64,000 nt of DNA from Caldalkalibacillus mannanilyticus JCM 10596 (GCF_000615945.1 NZ_BAMO01000001.1:124001-188000), one strand, 5' to 3'; counted from the stretch's first letter, positions 16,656 through 27,134 are shown. Numbers and translations: made by a program. The notes: a model not told the origin generated them from the letters alone.

Positions 16656-17902
16656 AAAAAAACGTATGGATTCTCTTTATATTCTTAATGATGGTACTTG
16701 TTGCATGCGGGCAAAGACCAGTAGGAAATGATCTTCAAGAAAGCACTAAAATAGAAACTCAAATGGAGGAGAATTCCCCATCTGAAGAAGAGGAGGTATC
16801 TCTTGATACTACAACGGAAGAAACATTAGTCATAACAGGACCAGAAACCCCTGAAACGGATATAGACCCGAAAGAAGAAGAAAAGGAAACAAACGCAGAA
16901 GCAGGAGATAAAACAGAAGGTGTGCAAGCAAAAGAAAAGGCTGCCAAGGAAGGCAATGCTTCAAAACCAACAAATTCAACAAACTCAACAAAAACGACAA
17001 AAAACTCATCACAGCCTAAAAATGTAACGACTCCACAACCTGAAAAATCGGCGAATCAACCAACTACAAAAACAGTAAAGCATGCTATGGGAAATCTTGA
17101 AGTACCGACGAATCCTACTAGGATTATCTCTCTCTCAGCGCAGTATACAGATCATCTACTCTCTTTAGGTATTGTTCCAGTTGGAACGATCAATGGAGCC
17201 TCTGGAAAAGAAGTTGGTTGGTTAGATAGAAGGCTGTCGGGAACCACCTATATTGGACATTTTCAGTCTCCTGATATTGAGATGATCCTAAGCTTGAAGC
17301 CTGACTTGATTCTTGGTGTGGAGAAGCATAATTCTAAGGCATACGCAGCATTAAGTAAAATTGCGCCTACTGTATTGCTTCAAGATATGGAGGCAGATTG
17401 GAGAGGAATCTATAAGTATGTAGCTCATGTGGTTAGTAAAGAAGACGTGGCTAACGCCAAGCTAAAAGAATTTGATCAACGTGTTAATCGGGCTAAAGCA
17501 GCTTTAGCAGGAAAAATCAAAAATGAAACAGTCCTATTTATGAGGGTTCATCACAAAGAATCGCGGTTATTTGGTACAAAAAGTCATGTAGGTAAGATTG
17601 CATATAATGGCTTAGGCTTAAAAGCTCCATCCATTACTCCAACGAATGAAGTAGAGCTACCTATTTCGTTAGAAAAAATATCAGAATTTGAAGCGGATCA
17701 TATTTTCTTATTTGATACAGCCAAAAAAGAAAATCAAGATGTGATTAAGGAGATGCAACAAAATCCTTTTTGGAAAAACTCTAAAGCAGTCCAGAATGGG
17801 AATGTATATTTGCTAGGAGACCTAAATGATAGTAAAGCAGGCAAAGGACTTGTTCTTTATAACTTAATATTGGATGGGGTTCTAGACGGATTACTTAAAT
17901 AA
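16652..17902 (+). CDS. Ferric siderophore-binding lipoprotein (FecB/FeuA-like)
   Basis: A lipoprotein signal with Cys19 in LVAC shows export and membrane anchoring. Residues about 25-145 form a low-complexity tether rich in Glu, Thr, Lys and Asn. The binding fold follows, with RIISLSAQYTDHLLSLGI and PDLILGVEKH, the shared KSHVGKIAYNGLGL, and an end at GKGLVLYNLIL. It is the extracellular receptor for the FecCD permeases downstream. The substrate is probably a ferric siderophore; the tether is longer than in FeuA. It is coupled by ATGA overlap to the cytoplasmic homologue upstream. Confidence 0.88.
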   Translation: MKKNVWILFIFLMMVLVACGQRPVGNDLQESTKIETQMEENSPSEEEEVSLDTTTEETLVITGPETPETDIDPKEEEKETNAEAGDKTEGVQAKEKAAKEGNASKPTNSTNSTKTTKNSSQPKNVTTPQPEKSANQPTTKTVKHAMGNLEVPTNPTRIISLSAQYTDHLLSLGIVPVGTINGASGKEVGWLDRRLSGTTYIGHFQSPDIEMILSLKPDLILGVEKHNSKAYAALSKIAPTVLLQDMEADWRGIYKYVAHVVSKEDVANAKLKEFDQRVNRAKAALAGKIKNETVLFMRVHHKESRLFGTKSHVGKIAYNGLGLKAPSITPTNEVELPISLEKISEFEADHIFLFDTAKKENQDVIKEMQQNPFWKNSKAVQNGNVYLLGDLNDSKAGKGLVLYNLILDGVLDGLLK

Positions 17903-17964
17903 TCAAGGCATTGATTTTCAGCCCCTAGAAAACAACTAAATCGCTTTTGATGGAGGAGCCTGTT

Positions 17965-19753
17965 TTGGACAGCATAAAATATTTTCTTAAGTTTGTCAGT
18001 CCCTACAAAATGAAAGTGATCTTAGCGATCATACTGGGGTTCGTACGCAACGCGATTCCAATGATGTTGCCCATCCTGATCATGTATACCGTTGATAACA
18101 TCATTGGCTCAACAGAAGATGGTATTGAACAGAAAACAGTTCTTCTGATTACGATGATGCTGGCTAGCTTCTTTATTTACACCATAATAAGGCTCCTATT
18201 GAATTCTATAGTTCATATCTTACCCAATGGATTGGAAATAAGATCTTATATGATCTACGCCAAAGTTTATTTGTTCATTTACAGAAGCTGTCTCTACGAT
18301 TCTATCATAATCAGCGATCAGGTGAGATCGTGTCAAGAGTGGTACATGATGTCGAGCAAACAAAACATTTTGTGACGATGGGTTAATTAATATTTGGTTA
18401 GATCTTGTTGCTATCGCTATAGCGATTTCCATTATGCTTTATTTACACGTTGAACTTACATTTGTTTCTTTGGTCATTCTACCGATTTACGCTATAGCGA
18501 TGAGATATTTTTTTAGCAGATTTAGAAGGTTAAGCAAGGAGCGTTCACAGGCACTAGCTGGTGTGCAAGCGCATATAGGAGAACGTATTCAAGGTATCAG
18601 TGTGATAAAAAGTTTTGTTTTAGAGAAGCATGAACAACAAGTGTTTGAACAGAATAACCAACACTTTCTTAAAAAAGCGTTACATGTAATTGGTTATGAG
18701 GCGAAAACCCAAGCTGTAGTGAATACGATAACCGACATCGCTCCTCTCTTAATCATTGCTTTTGGTGGCTACCAAGTGATTATAGGAGAGCTGACAATTG
18801 GAGCTTTACTGGCTTTCTATGCTTATGCAGAACGAATTTACAACCCATTGCGACGCTTAATTAATTCTTCGACTCATTTAACGCAATCTCTTGCTTCCAT
18901 GGATCGAGTTGTTGAATTATTGAAGGAACCCTATGACCTGGGGGAAGACGATAACGTCAAGAGCATGATTCAGATAGAGGGAAATATTCGATTCGAAAAT
19001 GTGAGCTTCAAGTATGAAGAGCACCATGAAGACGTCCTTAAAGAGATCAATCTGGAAGTGAGAAAAGGTGAGGTTATCGCTTTGGTTGGCATGAGTGGAG
19101 GAGGGAAATCCTCTTTAATTAGCTTGATTCCTAGATTTTTTGATGTGAGTCAAGGACGTATCTGTATTGATGAGACTGACGTCCGAGAGTATAGCTTGAC
19201 AGACTTGCGTAGTCAGATTGGTATGGTTCTTCAAGAACCTGTTCTGTTTAGCCAATCCATTAGAGAAAATATTATGATGGGCAATCCAAAGGCTTCAGAA
19301 GAGGAAATGGTTCAAGCAGCGAAACAAGCTTCTGCTCATGATTTTATTATGAAATTACCTCAAAAGTACGATACTTCAATTGGTGAACGAGGAATTAAAC
19401 TTTCAGGTGGTCAAAGGCAACGAATTGCGATTGCTCGGCTTTTTCTGAAAAATCCCAAGATCATTATATTAGATGAAGCAACTTCTGCACTTGATCTAGA
19501 AACAGAGCAATGGGTCCAACAAGCTTTACAAAAATTAGCGTTCAATCGTACCACCATTATTGTGGCGCATCGCTTAGCAACTATTACTCATGCAGATAAG
19601 ATTGTACTGATAGAACATGGGAAAATTAAAGAGCAGGGAAGGCATGAAGAATTGATGAGCCATCAAGGAAGCTATTATGAATTATTTCATATTCAGCATT
19701 TAGAGAATCAGCCCTCTAATGATGAGTCCCAGATTAGTCAGTATGTAAGTTAG
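17965..19753 (+). CDS. Exporter-type ABC transporter (YfiB/YfiC-like), twice frameshifted
   Basis: The full gene encodes one membrane domain fused to one ATPase, about 595 residues. The DNA switches frame near 18185-18200 and again near 18379-18384. The middle frame supplies the missing, conserved transmembrane stretch with HLQKLSLRFYHNQRSGEIVSR, and the last frame restarts with LINIWLDL. The ATPase has GMSGGGKSS, LSGGQRQRIAIA and LDEATSALD. Start TTG 17965 follows GGAGG. Relatives export lipids, drugs or peptides, but some of this fold import siderophores (mycobacterial IrtAB). Its place among uptake genes suggests siderophore export or intake. Two shifts in 200 bp look like sequence errors, though real inactivation cannot be excluded. 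Confidence 0.8.
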
Positions 19754-19769
19754 AGGAGAGGTATTCCAA

Positions 19770-20850
19770 ATGGCAGAGAACCAAACTATATATCAACAAA
19801 GAGAAAAAGTGCCTCCTATAAAAAACGAATCAAGTAAAAGCAAAACCAATGATTGCTTCCATCCTGATAGTTATAGCTAGTATTGGGATTCTTCTTGCTA
19901 TGCTAGGTTCCATTATGGTTGGAGCAGCAGATATTGATGTGAAAACCGTTTTTGAAGCCATTTTTCAATATGATGAAAATCATGTTAAACATTTTACAGT
20001 GTACGAAATAAGAATACCTAGAGCGATCATGGCCTTTTTAATTGGAGCATGCTTCGCTGTGGCAGGGACTATTATGCAGGGAGTGACCAGAAATCCATTG
20101 GCAAGTCCAGGACTTATGGGAGTTTCTGCAGGGGCTAGCTTTGGAATTGTACTTAGCTTTGCTTTTTTTCCTGAATTAAAATATCACCAGCTTATCCTCG
20201 TTTCCTTACTTGGTTCTGCCTTGGGAACATTGATTGTGTATAGCATAGGAACAGTTGCTTCTTACCGTACTCGAGGTCGGTATGCCCATGTCAAATTTGC
20301 TTTAGCCGGTGCAGCAGTCGGAGGATTACTAGGCTCTTTATCTAAAGGAATTGAAATTTATTATGGTGTCATGACGAATGTCATGTACTGGTACGCGGCG
20401 GGAGTGGCAGGGGTGAAATGGTTTGAAGTAAAAACCATTTTACCTTGGTCAGTAGCAGGGCTATTGGGAGCCATGATGATCTCAAGACAACTCACTGTAC
20501 TAAGCCTAGGAGATGAAGTAGCAGCAGGACTCGGTCAAAAGATTAAGTGGATTAAAGCCATCGCAGCGCTTACCGTTTTTGTCTTGGTTGGGGCAGCCGT
20601 TTCTGTAGCTGGACCAATTGGGTTTATTGGTTTAGTGATTCCCCATATCACAAGGTATTTAATAGGGATCGATTATCGCTGGGTGATTCCCTGCTCTGCT
20701 CTATTAGGTGGATTTCTCTTAGTCGTAGCTGATATGGCTTCAAGACTGGTCAATCCGCCCTTTGAAACGCCCGTTGGAGTTCTAACAGCGTTAATTGGGG
20801 TTCCCTTCTTCATTTACTTAGCAAGAGGAAATAAGAGAGTTGGATTGTGA
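19770..20850 (+). CDS. FecCD-family iron-siderophore permease (1), frameshifted near the start
   Basis: The main frame (19849-20850) encodes a FecC/FeuB-type permease with RIPRAIMAFLIGACFAVAG near residue 55 and GPIGFIGLVIPHITRYLIG near residue 260, and about nine membrane helices. A proper start with GAGGAGAGG lies at ATG 19770 in another frame. One extra A in AAAA (19836-19839) separates them, and correcting it adds a hydrophilic N-terminus of about 28 residues. It pairs with the next permease to form the channel for the lipoprotein-bound ferric siderophore. Confidence 0.85.
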
Positions 20851-21876
20851 TGAAAGGACTTAGCATGGTTAAAACAAAACGAAAGTTACATCCCCTACAG
20901 ACGATCATGATTTTAATTATTCTATTAATTTTATCTATATTGATTAGTATTAATATGGGCTACATCAAAATTTCTATTATTAGATATTTATAAAACATTT
21001 GCAGGATTTGGTGACTTTGAACATCATTTTATTCTACTAGATATAAGACTTCCACGAATCTTGATTGCTGTGTTAGTAGGAGCAGGATTTGCGGTATCTG
21101 GAGCGATTATGCAAGGAGTATCACAAAATGGGTTGGCTGATCCAGGTATCTTAGGAATTAATGCAGGTGCTGGGTTGTTCGTTGTCTTATATATTTCTTT
21201 TTTCTATGAAAAAATGACCATGGCTCCTGCCTATGCCCTCCCTCTGTTTGCTTTTATTGGAGCTGGAATGACAGCGGCTCTCGTATTTATTTTAAGTATC
21301 AAACAAGGAGTAGTAGACCCGATTCGCCTCGTATTAATGGGAGTAGCAGTAGGTGCTGGCATAGGTGCTTGTATGCTCTTTTCTACTTATTATATGGGTT
21401 CCTACCAATATGAGTTCGTCAAAATTTGGCTTACAGGAAGTATTTGGGGAACCAACTGGACTTATGTCTGGATCTGCTTTTTGTGGCTGCTATTCCTATT
21501 ACCTCTAGCGATTTATAAGGCAAGGACTCTCAATGTCATGAATTTAGGGGATTTAGTCGCAACAGGTGTCGGAGCTCCCGTCATGAGAGAAAGAATATAT
21601 CTGATCACCATTGCTGTTGCCTTGGCGGCTACGTGTGTATCTGTTGCTGGCTCGATTGGCTTTGTTGGCTTAATAGGTCCTCATCTGGCTAGACAATTGG
21701 TAGGTGTTAATCATAAATTTATGGTTCCTACAGCAGCCTTAGCTGGGAGTATTCTTGTTGTGATGGCTGATATGATAGGGAGAGTGATTGCACATCCTAC
21801 TGAAATTCCTGTCGGCATCGTGGTTGCGGGAATAGGAGCTCCCTACTTTCTATATCTACTAATAAAAACCAAGTGA
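20850..21876 (+). CDS. FecCD-family iron-siderophore permease (2), frameshifted
   Basis: The long frame 21061-21876 is a FecD/FeuC-type permease lacking its first helix. The missing part is in another frame from ATG 20850 (overlapping the previous stop) or ATG 20865 (with AAAGGA upstream). It encodes a hydrophobic helix, MILIILLILSILISINMG. One surplus base near 20974-20981 makes the shift. Family signatures RLPRILIAVLVGAGFAVSG and GSIGFVGLIGPHLARQLVG are intact. It forms a heterodimer with the upstream permease. Confidence 0.85.
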
Positions 21877-21884
21877 GGAGAAGC

Positions 21885-22693
21885 ATGATGACAGCAATTA
21901 GAACTCATTCACTAAGCCTTAGTTATCAAGAGGATACCATTATTGAAAATTTAAACCTGAGTGTTCCAGAAGGAAAGATTACAGCCTTAATAGGACCAAA
22001 TGGTTCAGGCAAATCGACCATTCTTAAATCGTTGGTTAGAGTCTTAAAGCCAACGGAAGGCTGTGTCTATCTAGATGGGAAGGATATTCAACAAATGGCT
22101 ACCAAAAAAGTAGCTCAAAAGCTATCTTTTCTCCCCCAAAGTCCAGATGCACCAGATGGTCTATCCGTAGAAGAGCTTATTTCATATGGTCGTTATCCCT
22201 ATCAAAAAGGCTTTGGGATTCAAAGCAAAGAAGATATTGAAATGATTAGATGGGCAATTGAGGTAACAAAGCTTGAAGAATTTCGCGAACGACCGATCCA
22301 CTCCCTATCTGGGGGGCAGAGACAGAGAGCTTGGATTGCCATGCATTAGCCCAAGGAACGGATTATATGCTGCTTGACGAACCGACAACATATCTAGATT
22401 TAGCTCATCAAATGGAGGTATTGCAATTATTAGATGAGCTTAATAAAAAACAGAAGAAAACCATTATTTTAGTGGTGCATGATCTGAATCATGCTTCTCG
22501 TTTTGCGCACCATGTTGTAGCCATTTCAAAAGGACAGCTAGCTTATGAAGGCTCCCCTCAAGAAGTGATTACAAAAGAGATGCTTTCAAAGGTATTTGGG
22601 ATTGAAGCTGAGATTATTTTAGATCCTATTCACAAAATGCCACTATGTATTCCCTATTCCTTAGTTCAAACAAAAGAGTCACTAGCTGTCTAA
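21885..22693 (+). CDS. Iron-siderophore ABC transporter ATP-binding protein (FecE/YusV-like), frameshifted
   Basis: Walker A GPNGSGKST is at about residue 37 and the signature LSGGQRQR at about 141. The frame then ends at WIAMH-stop. The next frame (from 22331) continues with ALAQGTDYMLLDEPTTYLD, giving Walker B. Restoring one G at about 22343 (ATGGCA instead of ATGCA) rebuilds an ATPase of about 268 residues. Start ATG 21885 has AGGAG upstream. It energises the two FecCD permeases, which precede it with overlapping ends. Confidence 0.88.
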
Positions 22694-22740
22694 TGAAAAG
22701 AGAAACACTCTATAAGAAAAGAAGAAGAGGAGATGTTCGT

Positions 22741-23786
22741 ATGATGATTACTACAGGAAAGCAGCGAGTAAAAATAATGGCTGAACTAGCAAATCAGTAT
22801 GCCAAACTAGGTAACGCAGAGAAGGCAGAAGAATTATTTCAAAGGGCAGTACAGGAAACAGATCGATTAGAAGAGCAAAAGGAGCGAGAAGCAATGTTTG
22901 CACATCTTGCTAATGAATTTGCTTCCATTAATCATTTTGACAAAGCACTAGCCTATCTCGATCGAATAACCAATCAAGAGGTATACGTCAAAACCATCTG
23001 GAAACTTGTCAACAAAATAGCGAAAGCAGGGAATTCTACCCTAGCAGAAAACTTATTATTGCAGGGGATAGACATAGCTCAAAAAATAGAAACTCCTCTC
23101 TTAAAAAGTGAACTACTAACAGGAAGCGGAGCTAGTTATAGACATATAGATTATTCGCGAGGTGTTGCTTTAGTAGAGGAAGCCTATCAACTTGCGACTC
23201 AAATTGAAGAACCCTATCATAAAGCGATTCTTTTCAACGAAATAGGAGCTAATTATATTGATGTAAAAGAGAAAGAAAAGGCATTAGAGGTATTTTCGCA
23301 GGCTCATTCCCTAGTAGCTGCTATCTCCTCTACAGTTGAAAAAGCCCAGGTGTTGGCTATGTTAGGTGGAGAATTGGCTGAGAAAGGGAGAGAGAAAGGG
23401 CAACGGATATTCTGGAAGAAGCGGTAGAAATAGCTGCATTGATAGGAGAAAGTGAAGAAAAATTTGCTGTTACTAGCGAGATAGCGAGAAATTTCGGACA
23501 GAGCTTCAAGTATGAAAGAGGGATAGAAGTAGCGAATACGATTCTCGATCCTTTTCATCAAGTAGAGGGCTATATTCGTGTAGTAAAAAATTTGATAAAA
23601 AATAAACAGCATGATAAAGCACTTGAACTGCTAGAAAAATCAGAAGCAATTGCGCTGGAGATCAAAGAGTCTTATAAGCGAGCTATCGTTATCAGAAAAA
23701 TCATATCAGAGCTGATTAGTTTGAAGAGCAATGAAAAGGCACTAATTTTATTAAATGCGTTGGAGAAGCAGATTAGCGAGCAATGA
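22741..23786 (+). CDS. TPR-repeat protein at the end of the iron operon, frameshifted
   Basis: The gene spans two frames (22741-23427 and 23439-23786) that join near 23384-23400 into one protein of about 347 residues. It consists of tandem TPR-like helical pairs such as LANQYAKLGNAEKAEELFQ, LDRITNQE and FNEIGANYIDVKEKEKALEVF. It has no signal peptide or membrane helix, so it should be cytoplasmic. AGAGGAG at 22726-22732 sets the start. It is the last gene of the iron series. TPR proteins bind protein partners, and a scaffold or regulator for the uptake system is only a guess. Confidence 0.7.
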
Positions 23787-23844
23787 GAAGGAAAAAGTAC
23801 CAATTAGCTAAAAAAATAATGATGACATTGGAGTTGATGATCGT

Positions 23845-25437
23845 ATGAACACAAAGAAAAAAGTAAGCATATTTATTGTAAAGTTAATCTTAATTTTATC
23901 ACTTATCTTAGGGGGACCCTCTTCTATCTTAGCCAATACCGTTAAAGATGATAAGGCGGCTGTATACACTGGAAATAATGTTTCTTTTGCCTTATCTAAA
24001 GGGCAAGTATGGGTGTGGGGTGAAAATAACTTTGGTAAATTAGGGATTGGGAATGATGATTTGTCCTTGGAACAAACTACCGCTGTATCTATTCCTAATT
24101 TTGATAATGTGAAAGCATTAGCAACGGGCAGCGACCATGTGCTTGCCTTCAAGAATGATGGAACGGTCTGGGGATGGGGTAGAAATGACAAGGGGCAACT
24201 TGGACTAGATCACACACAAAGTCCCATTCTTTCTCCCGTTCATATAAAAAGTCTTGATCAGGTGAAGGGGATATTTGCTGGAAATAATTACTCTGTCATT
24301 TTAAAAGAAGATGGCACTGTATGGACATTCGGTGATTTTACAAATGGGAAGCTAGGACAAGGGGATCTTTCACAGGATCAGCTTACTCCCAAAAAAATAG
24401 AAGGATTCACTCATATAAAATGGCTAGCAGTTGGAAATGAGCATGTGGTTGCTTTAAAGCAAGATGATACCGTATGGGCTTGGGGAGCAAACAAAAGTGG
24501 AAGAGTAGGAAATGGAAATGAAGAGAATCAATTTTCTCCAGTAAAAATAGAAGGATTAAGCAAGATAAAAACAATCGTAGCTGGAAATGAGCATAGCTTT
24601 GCGATTCAAGAAGACGGGGCTGTGTATGCTTGGGGAAGAAATCATAAAGGACAGCTTGGAAACGGTAAGACGGAAGATTCTTTAACCCCCATTCTTAGCC
24701 AACTGGTAACAGATCTTAAACCTAAAGCAATAGAAGCTGGTGGTAATTTTACTATGGCGATAGCCGCTGACGGCAATGTCTGGACTTGGGGTGATAATGG
24801 TCATGGACGTCTAGGAGCAGGAAGACATATTCCATCTGAAAGTATTATTCCGGTCAAAGTACAAAAGGGGGAAGGAACAGGTTCAGGTGAATTTCTAGAA
24901 GGGATTATCCAGCTTGCTACTAGAAATAATCATGTATTGGCATTACATGAAAATGGAACTGTACTTGCTTGGGGCAATAATAATAAAGGACAGTTAGCCG
25001 ATGGATTTACAGGGAATATTGAATTTACACCGATCAAAAGCTTGGTTCCTAAATTAATAGGGAAGGACATTGTTTTAACCATTGGACAAACTAAAGTAAG
25101 CGTAGGCGAAAAAGAACTTAGTTTAGATGTTGCCCCTTATATTGACCATGCTACATCTAGAACATTCGTGCCTATTCGTTTCGTAAGTGAGGCTCTGGAT
25201 GCTAAAGTTGAATGGCTAGCTCAAGAACGACAAATTAAGATTACGGAGGGTACTCATCATATTGTATTAACAATTGGCTCGTCTCAGGCTATTGTTAACG
25301 GAAAGAAAATGGCATTAGATGCACCAGCAGAGATCAAAAATGGTCGCGCTTTTGTGCCTATCCGTTTTATTTCAGAAGTATTTGGAGCAAGCGTAGATTA
25401 TCAGTCACAAACGAAAAAAATTACCATTTCAAAATAA
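23845..25437 (+). CDS. Secreted RCC1-repeat protein with copper amine oxidase N-terminal domains
   Basis: A signal peptide (about residues 1-33) is followed by seven RCC1/BLIP-II-like propeller repeats with the core WxWGxNxxGxLGxG (for example WVWGENNFGKLG and YAWGRNHKGQLG), to about residue 400. Two tandem copper amine oxidase N1-like segments end the protein, each with FVPIRFxSE. This combination is common in surface proteins of Paenibacillaceae. The function is unknown, and protein or cell-wall binding is likely. BLIP-II-like propellers can inhibit beta-lactamases, but nothing here proves that. A terminator follows. Confidence 0.85.
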   Translation: MNTKKKVSIFIVKLILILSLILGGPSSILANTVKDDKAAVYTGNNVSFALSKGQVWVWGENNFGKLGIGNDDLSLEQTTAVSIPNFDNVKALATGSDHVLAFKNDGTVWGWGRNDKGQLGLDHTQSPILSPVHIKSLDQVKGIFAGNNYSVILKEDGTVWTFGDFTNGKLGQGDLSQDQLTPKKIEGFTHIKWLAVGNEHVVALKQDDTVWAWGANKSGRVGNGNEENQFSPVKIEGLSKIKTIVAGNEHSFAIQEDGAVYAWGRNHKGQLGNGKTEDSLTPILSQLVTDLKPKAIEAGGNFTMAIAADGNVWTWGDNGHGRLGAGRHIPSESIIPVKVQKGEGTGSGEFLEGIIQLATRNNHVLALHENGTVLAWGNNNKGQLADGFTGNIEFTPIKSLVPKLIGKDIVLTIGQTKVSVGEKELSLDVAPYIDHATSRTFVPIRFVSEALDAKVEWLAQERQIKITEGTHHIVLTIGSSQAIVNGKKMALDAPAEIKNGRAFVPIRFISEVFGASVDYQSQTKKITISK

Positions 25438-25448
25438 GGAACTCTGGG

Positions 25449-25477
25449 GGATTTGTCATTAATGACAGATCCTTTTT
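25449..25477 (+). terminator. Terminator after the RCC1 protein gene
   Basis: GGATTTGTCAT (25449-25459) pairs with ATGACAGATCC (25462-25472) with one wobble, then TTTTT. Confidence 0.8.
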
Positions 25478-25967
25478 ATTTCTTTATGATAAAAAAAGTG
25501 TCCTTATTATCTGCTTTCTTCCAAACTTCTATAAAGGTACGAGCAATGAGCTTGGCACAGATTACAGTGATTGCTGAATGAATCCATGTCCAGCCATTTT
25601 TAAACTTAATGAGATTGGTTTTGCTTTCAGCTAAAAGTTCAATAGTAAGTTGGGGAATAGTAAACAAAATCGATTCTTTTAGTATATCTTGTAAGTTAGA
25701 GTGATAGGTTGATTGGCAGAACCAAACTGTGAATAATGGACAAATCAAATAATCATATACACCACTATTTTTTATTTTTGAAGGAAATAGACGAACAGGA
25801 TATTCCAGACATTTTTTTGAAATGAGGAAGTTATCTATAAAATGATTAGAAACCGCACTTAAAAGGTGGATTGTTACCCAATATTTATATGGTCGCTGTC
25901 TAAAAAGGGTAGGTAAACAGAGAATTCCTAGAACCAAGAAAAATCTTAAGATAGTTAGCTGACTCAT
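25476..25967 (-). CDS. CBO0543-like membrane protein
   Basis: The 163-residue protein has about four hydrophobic stretches and the late motif KFKNGWTWIHSAITV, which resembles the NGW region of the CBO0543 family of Firmicutes membrane proteins. Function is unknown. Start ATG 25967 is preceded by AAAAGGAG. Its 3' end abuts the terminator of the convergent RCC1 gene. Confidence 0.55.
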   Translation of the reverse strand: MSQLTILRFFLVLGILCLPTLFRQRPYKYWVTIHLLSAVSNHFIDNFLISKKCLEYPVRLFPSKIKNSGVYDYLICPLFTVWFCQSTYHSNLQDILKESILFTIPQLTIELLAESKTNLIKFKNGWTWIHSAITVICAKLIARTFIEVWKKADNKDTFFIIKK

Positions 25968-26061
25968 TAAACCTTCTCCTTTTGAGCTATTTTATTTTAG
26001 TTATTTCCATTTTTTAATATAATTATGGTATTGTCCCAAAAACCATTTTAGGAGGATTTCT

Positions 26062-26682
26062 ATGCGACAGAAAAAGCTACTCTTAACAGGATTTGAACCT
26101 TTTCTTGATCATCCCATAAATCCAACAGAACAAATTGTCAAAACGTTGGAAAAGCGTGATATTGGTGAGTATCAGGTATACGGTCATATATTGCCAGTTC
26201 GGTTTAATGAATCAGCTAAGGAATTAATAGACGTATTTGAAGAAATTCAACCTGATGTCGTCATTTCATTAGGTTTGGCGGCAGGACGTAACCGTATCAC
26301 GCCTGAACGAGTGGCGATCAATTGCAACGATGGTGAACCAGACAATGAAGGAATGAGTTATTGCGACCAAGCGATACAACCTGATGGACCTGCCGCTTAT
26401 TTTAGTACACTGCCTCTTCGCCAGATTGTAGATACTTTGCAAGAACATCAATTTCCTGCTGAAATTTCGAACTCAGCAGGAACCTATCTATGCAACAATA
26501 TTATGTACCAAATGCTCCATTACATTGATGAGCAGGGACTGGATGTGCGATCTGGATTTATCCATATCCCAGCTTCACATGAATTGACCATTCAGAGTAG
26601 GAAAGGCTATCCTAGCTGGTCGATGGAATCGCTTATTTCAGCGCTACAATTGATCATATCATGCTTGGATAATGATAAATAG
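26062..26682 (+). CDS. pcp: Pyrrolidone-carboxylate peptidase
   Basis: This C15 cysteine peptidase removes N-terminal pyroglutamate from peptides in the cytoplasm. Catalytic regions are visible: Glu in GRNRITPERVA, Cys in SNSAGTYLCN, and His in FIHIPASHE. The 206-residue length is normal. Start ATG has AGGAGG upstream. It is a single-gene unit. Confidence 0.93.
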   Translation: MRQKKLLLTGFEPFLDHPINPTEQIVKTLEKRDIGEYQVYGHILPVRFNESAKELIDVFEEIQPDVVISLGLAAGRNRITPERVAINCNDGEPDNEGMSYCDQAIQPDGPAAYFSTLPLRQIVDTLQEHQFPAEISNSAGTYLCNNIMYQMLHYIDEQGLDVRSGFIHIPASHELTIQSRKGYPSWSMESLISALQLIISCLDNDK

Positions 26683-26695
26683 CTATTCTTAAGAG

Positions 26696-26747
26696 CAGGT
26701 ACTATACAAAGTTGGTACTAGTTCATTTTTCTCAGCCGCGTTATAGT
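26696..26747 (+). promoter_or_regulatory. Direct-repeat operator with -10 upstream of yiaA/B-like gene
   Basis: GGTACTA occurs at 26698-26704 and 26714-26720, a 16-bp direct repeat. A -10-like TATAGT at 26742-26747 follows 22 bp after the core of the second copy. The same arrangement with the same spacings occurs at 30944-30995. Confidence 0.55.
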
Positions 26748-26803
26748 AAACACATGAAATCATTCATTCATATTCATCAAAGAATACAAAGGAGCTGAGA
26801 AAA

Positions 26804-27085
26804 ATGAGAAGAAAGCATCGTCGAAATACCCCTGCCTTTACATTTTTAAGCTGGGCTAGTTTTGCTCTAGCATTTCTAGCTATGTCCATTGGAATTTATA
26901 ACTTAGAAGCAGAGTTATCTGTGAAAGGGTACTATGCTGTTTCTGCTTTATTTCTAGTCATGTCCTCTTTCGTTTTACAAAAAACAATTCGTGATAACCA
27001 AGAGGATGATGATCAAGTGATTGATCGAGTTGTCATCGAAGAAAAAGAGGATAAAAGCAAAATAGCGAAAGCTACGATTTCATAA
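26804..27085 (+). CDS. YiaA/YiaB-family two-helix membrane protein
   Basis: The 93-residue protein has two membrane helices (about 10-32 and 43-60). It carries the family pattern SWASF...GIYNLEAELSVKGYY...LQKTIRD. The C-terminal tail is acidic and charged. Function is unknown. Start ATG follows AAAGGAG. A direct-repeat operator shared with the DUF2339 gene lies upstream. Confidence 0.75.
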   Translation: MRRKHRRNTPAFTFLSWASFALAFLAMSIGIYNLEAELSVKGYYAVSALFLVMSSFVLQKTIRDNQEDDDQVIDRVVIEEKEDKSKIAKATIS

Positions 27086-27134
27086 AGTAGACTTCCATAA
27101 GGTGAGTTTTTATCTCATCTGATGGTTAGAACGA
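27081..27134 (+). repeat. Copy of a dispersed intergenic hairpin repeat
   Basis: The stretch beginning TAAAGTAGACT (27083) and ending CTCATCTGATGGTTAG (27129) aligns with the reverse complement of 49683-49735, which begins TAAAGTAGACTAACCATCAG. Both fold as a hairpin around a T-rich loop. This copy has the more degraded arms. Confidence 0.65.

Noticed and set aside
22331-22693. Separate short ABC ATPase gene
   Set aside because: It begins in the middle of the signature-to-Walker B region and joins the previous frame by adding one G.
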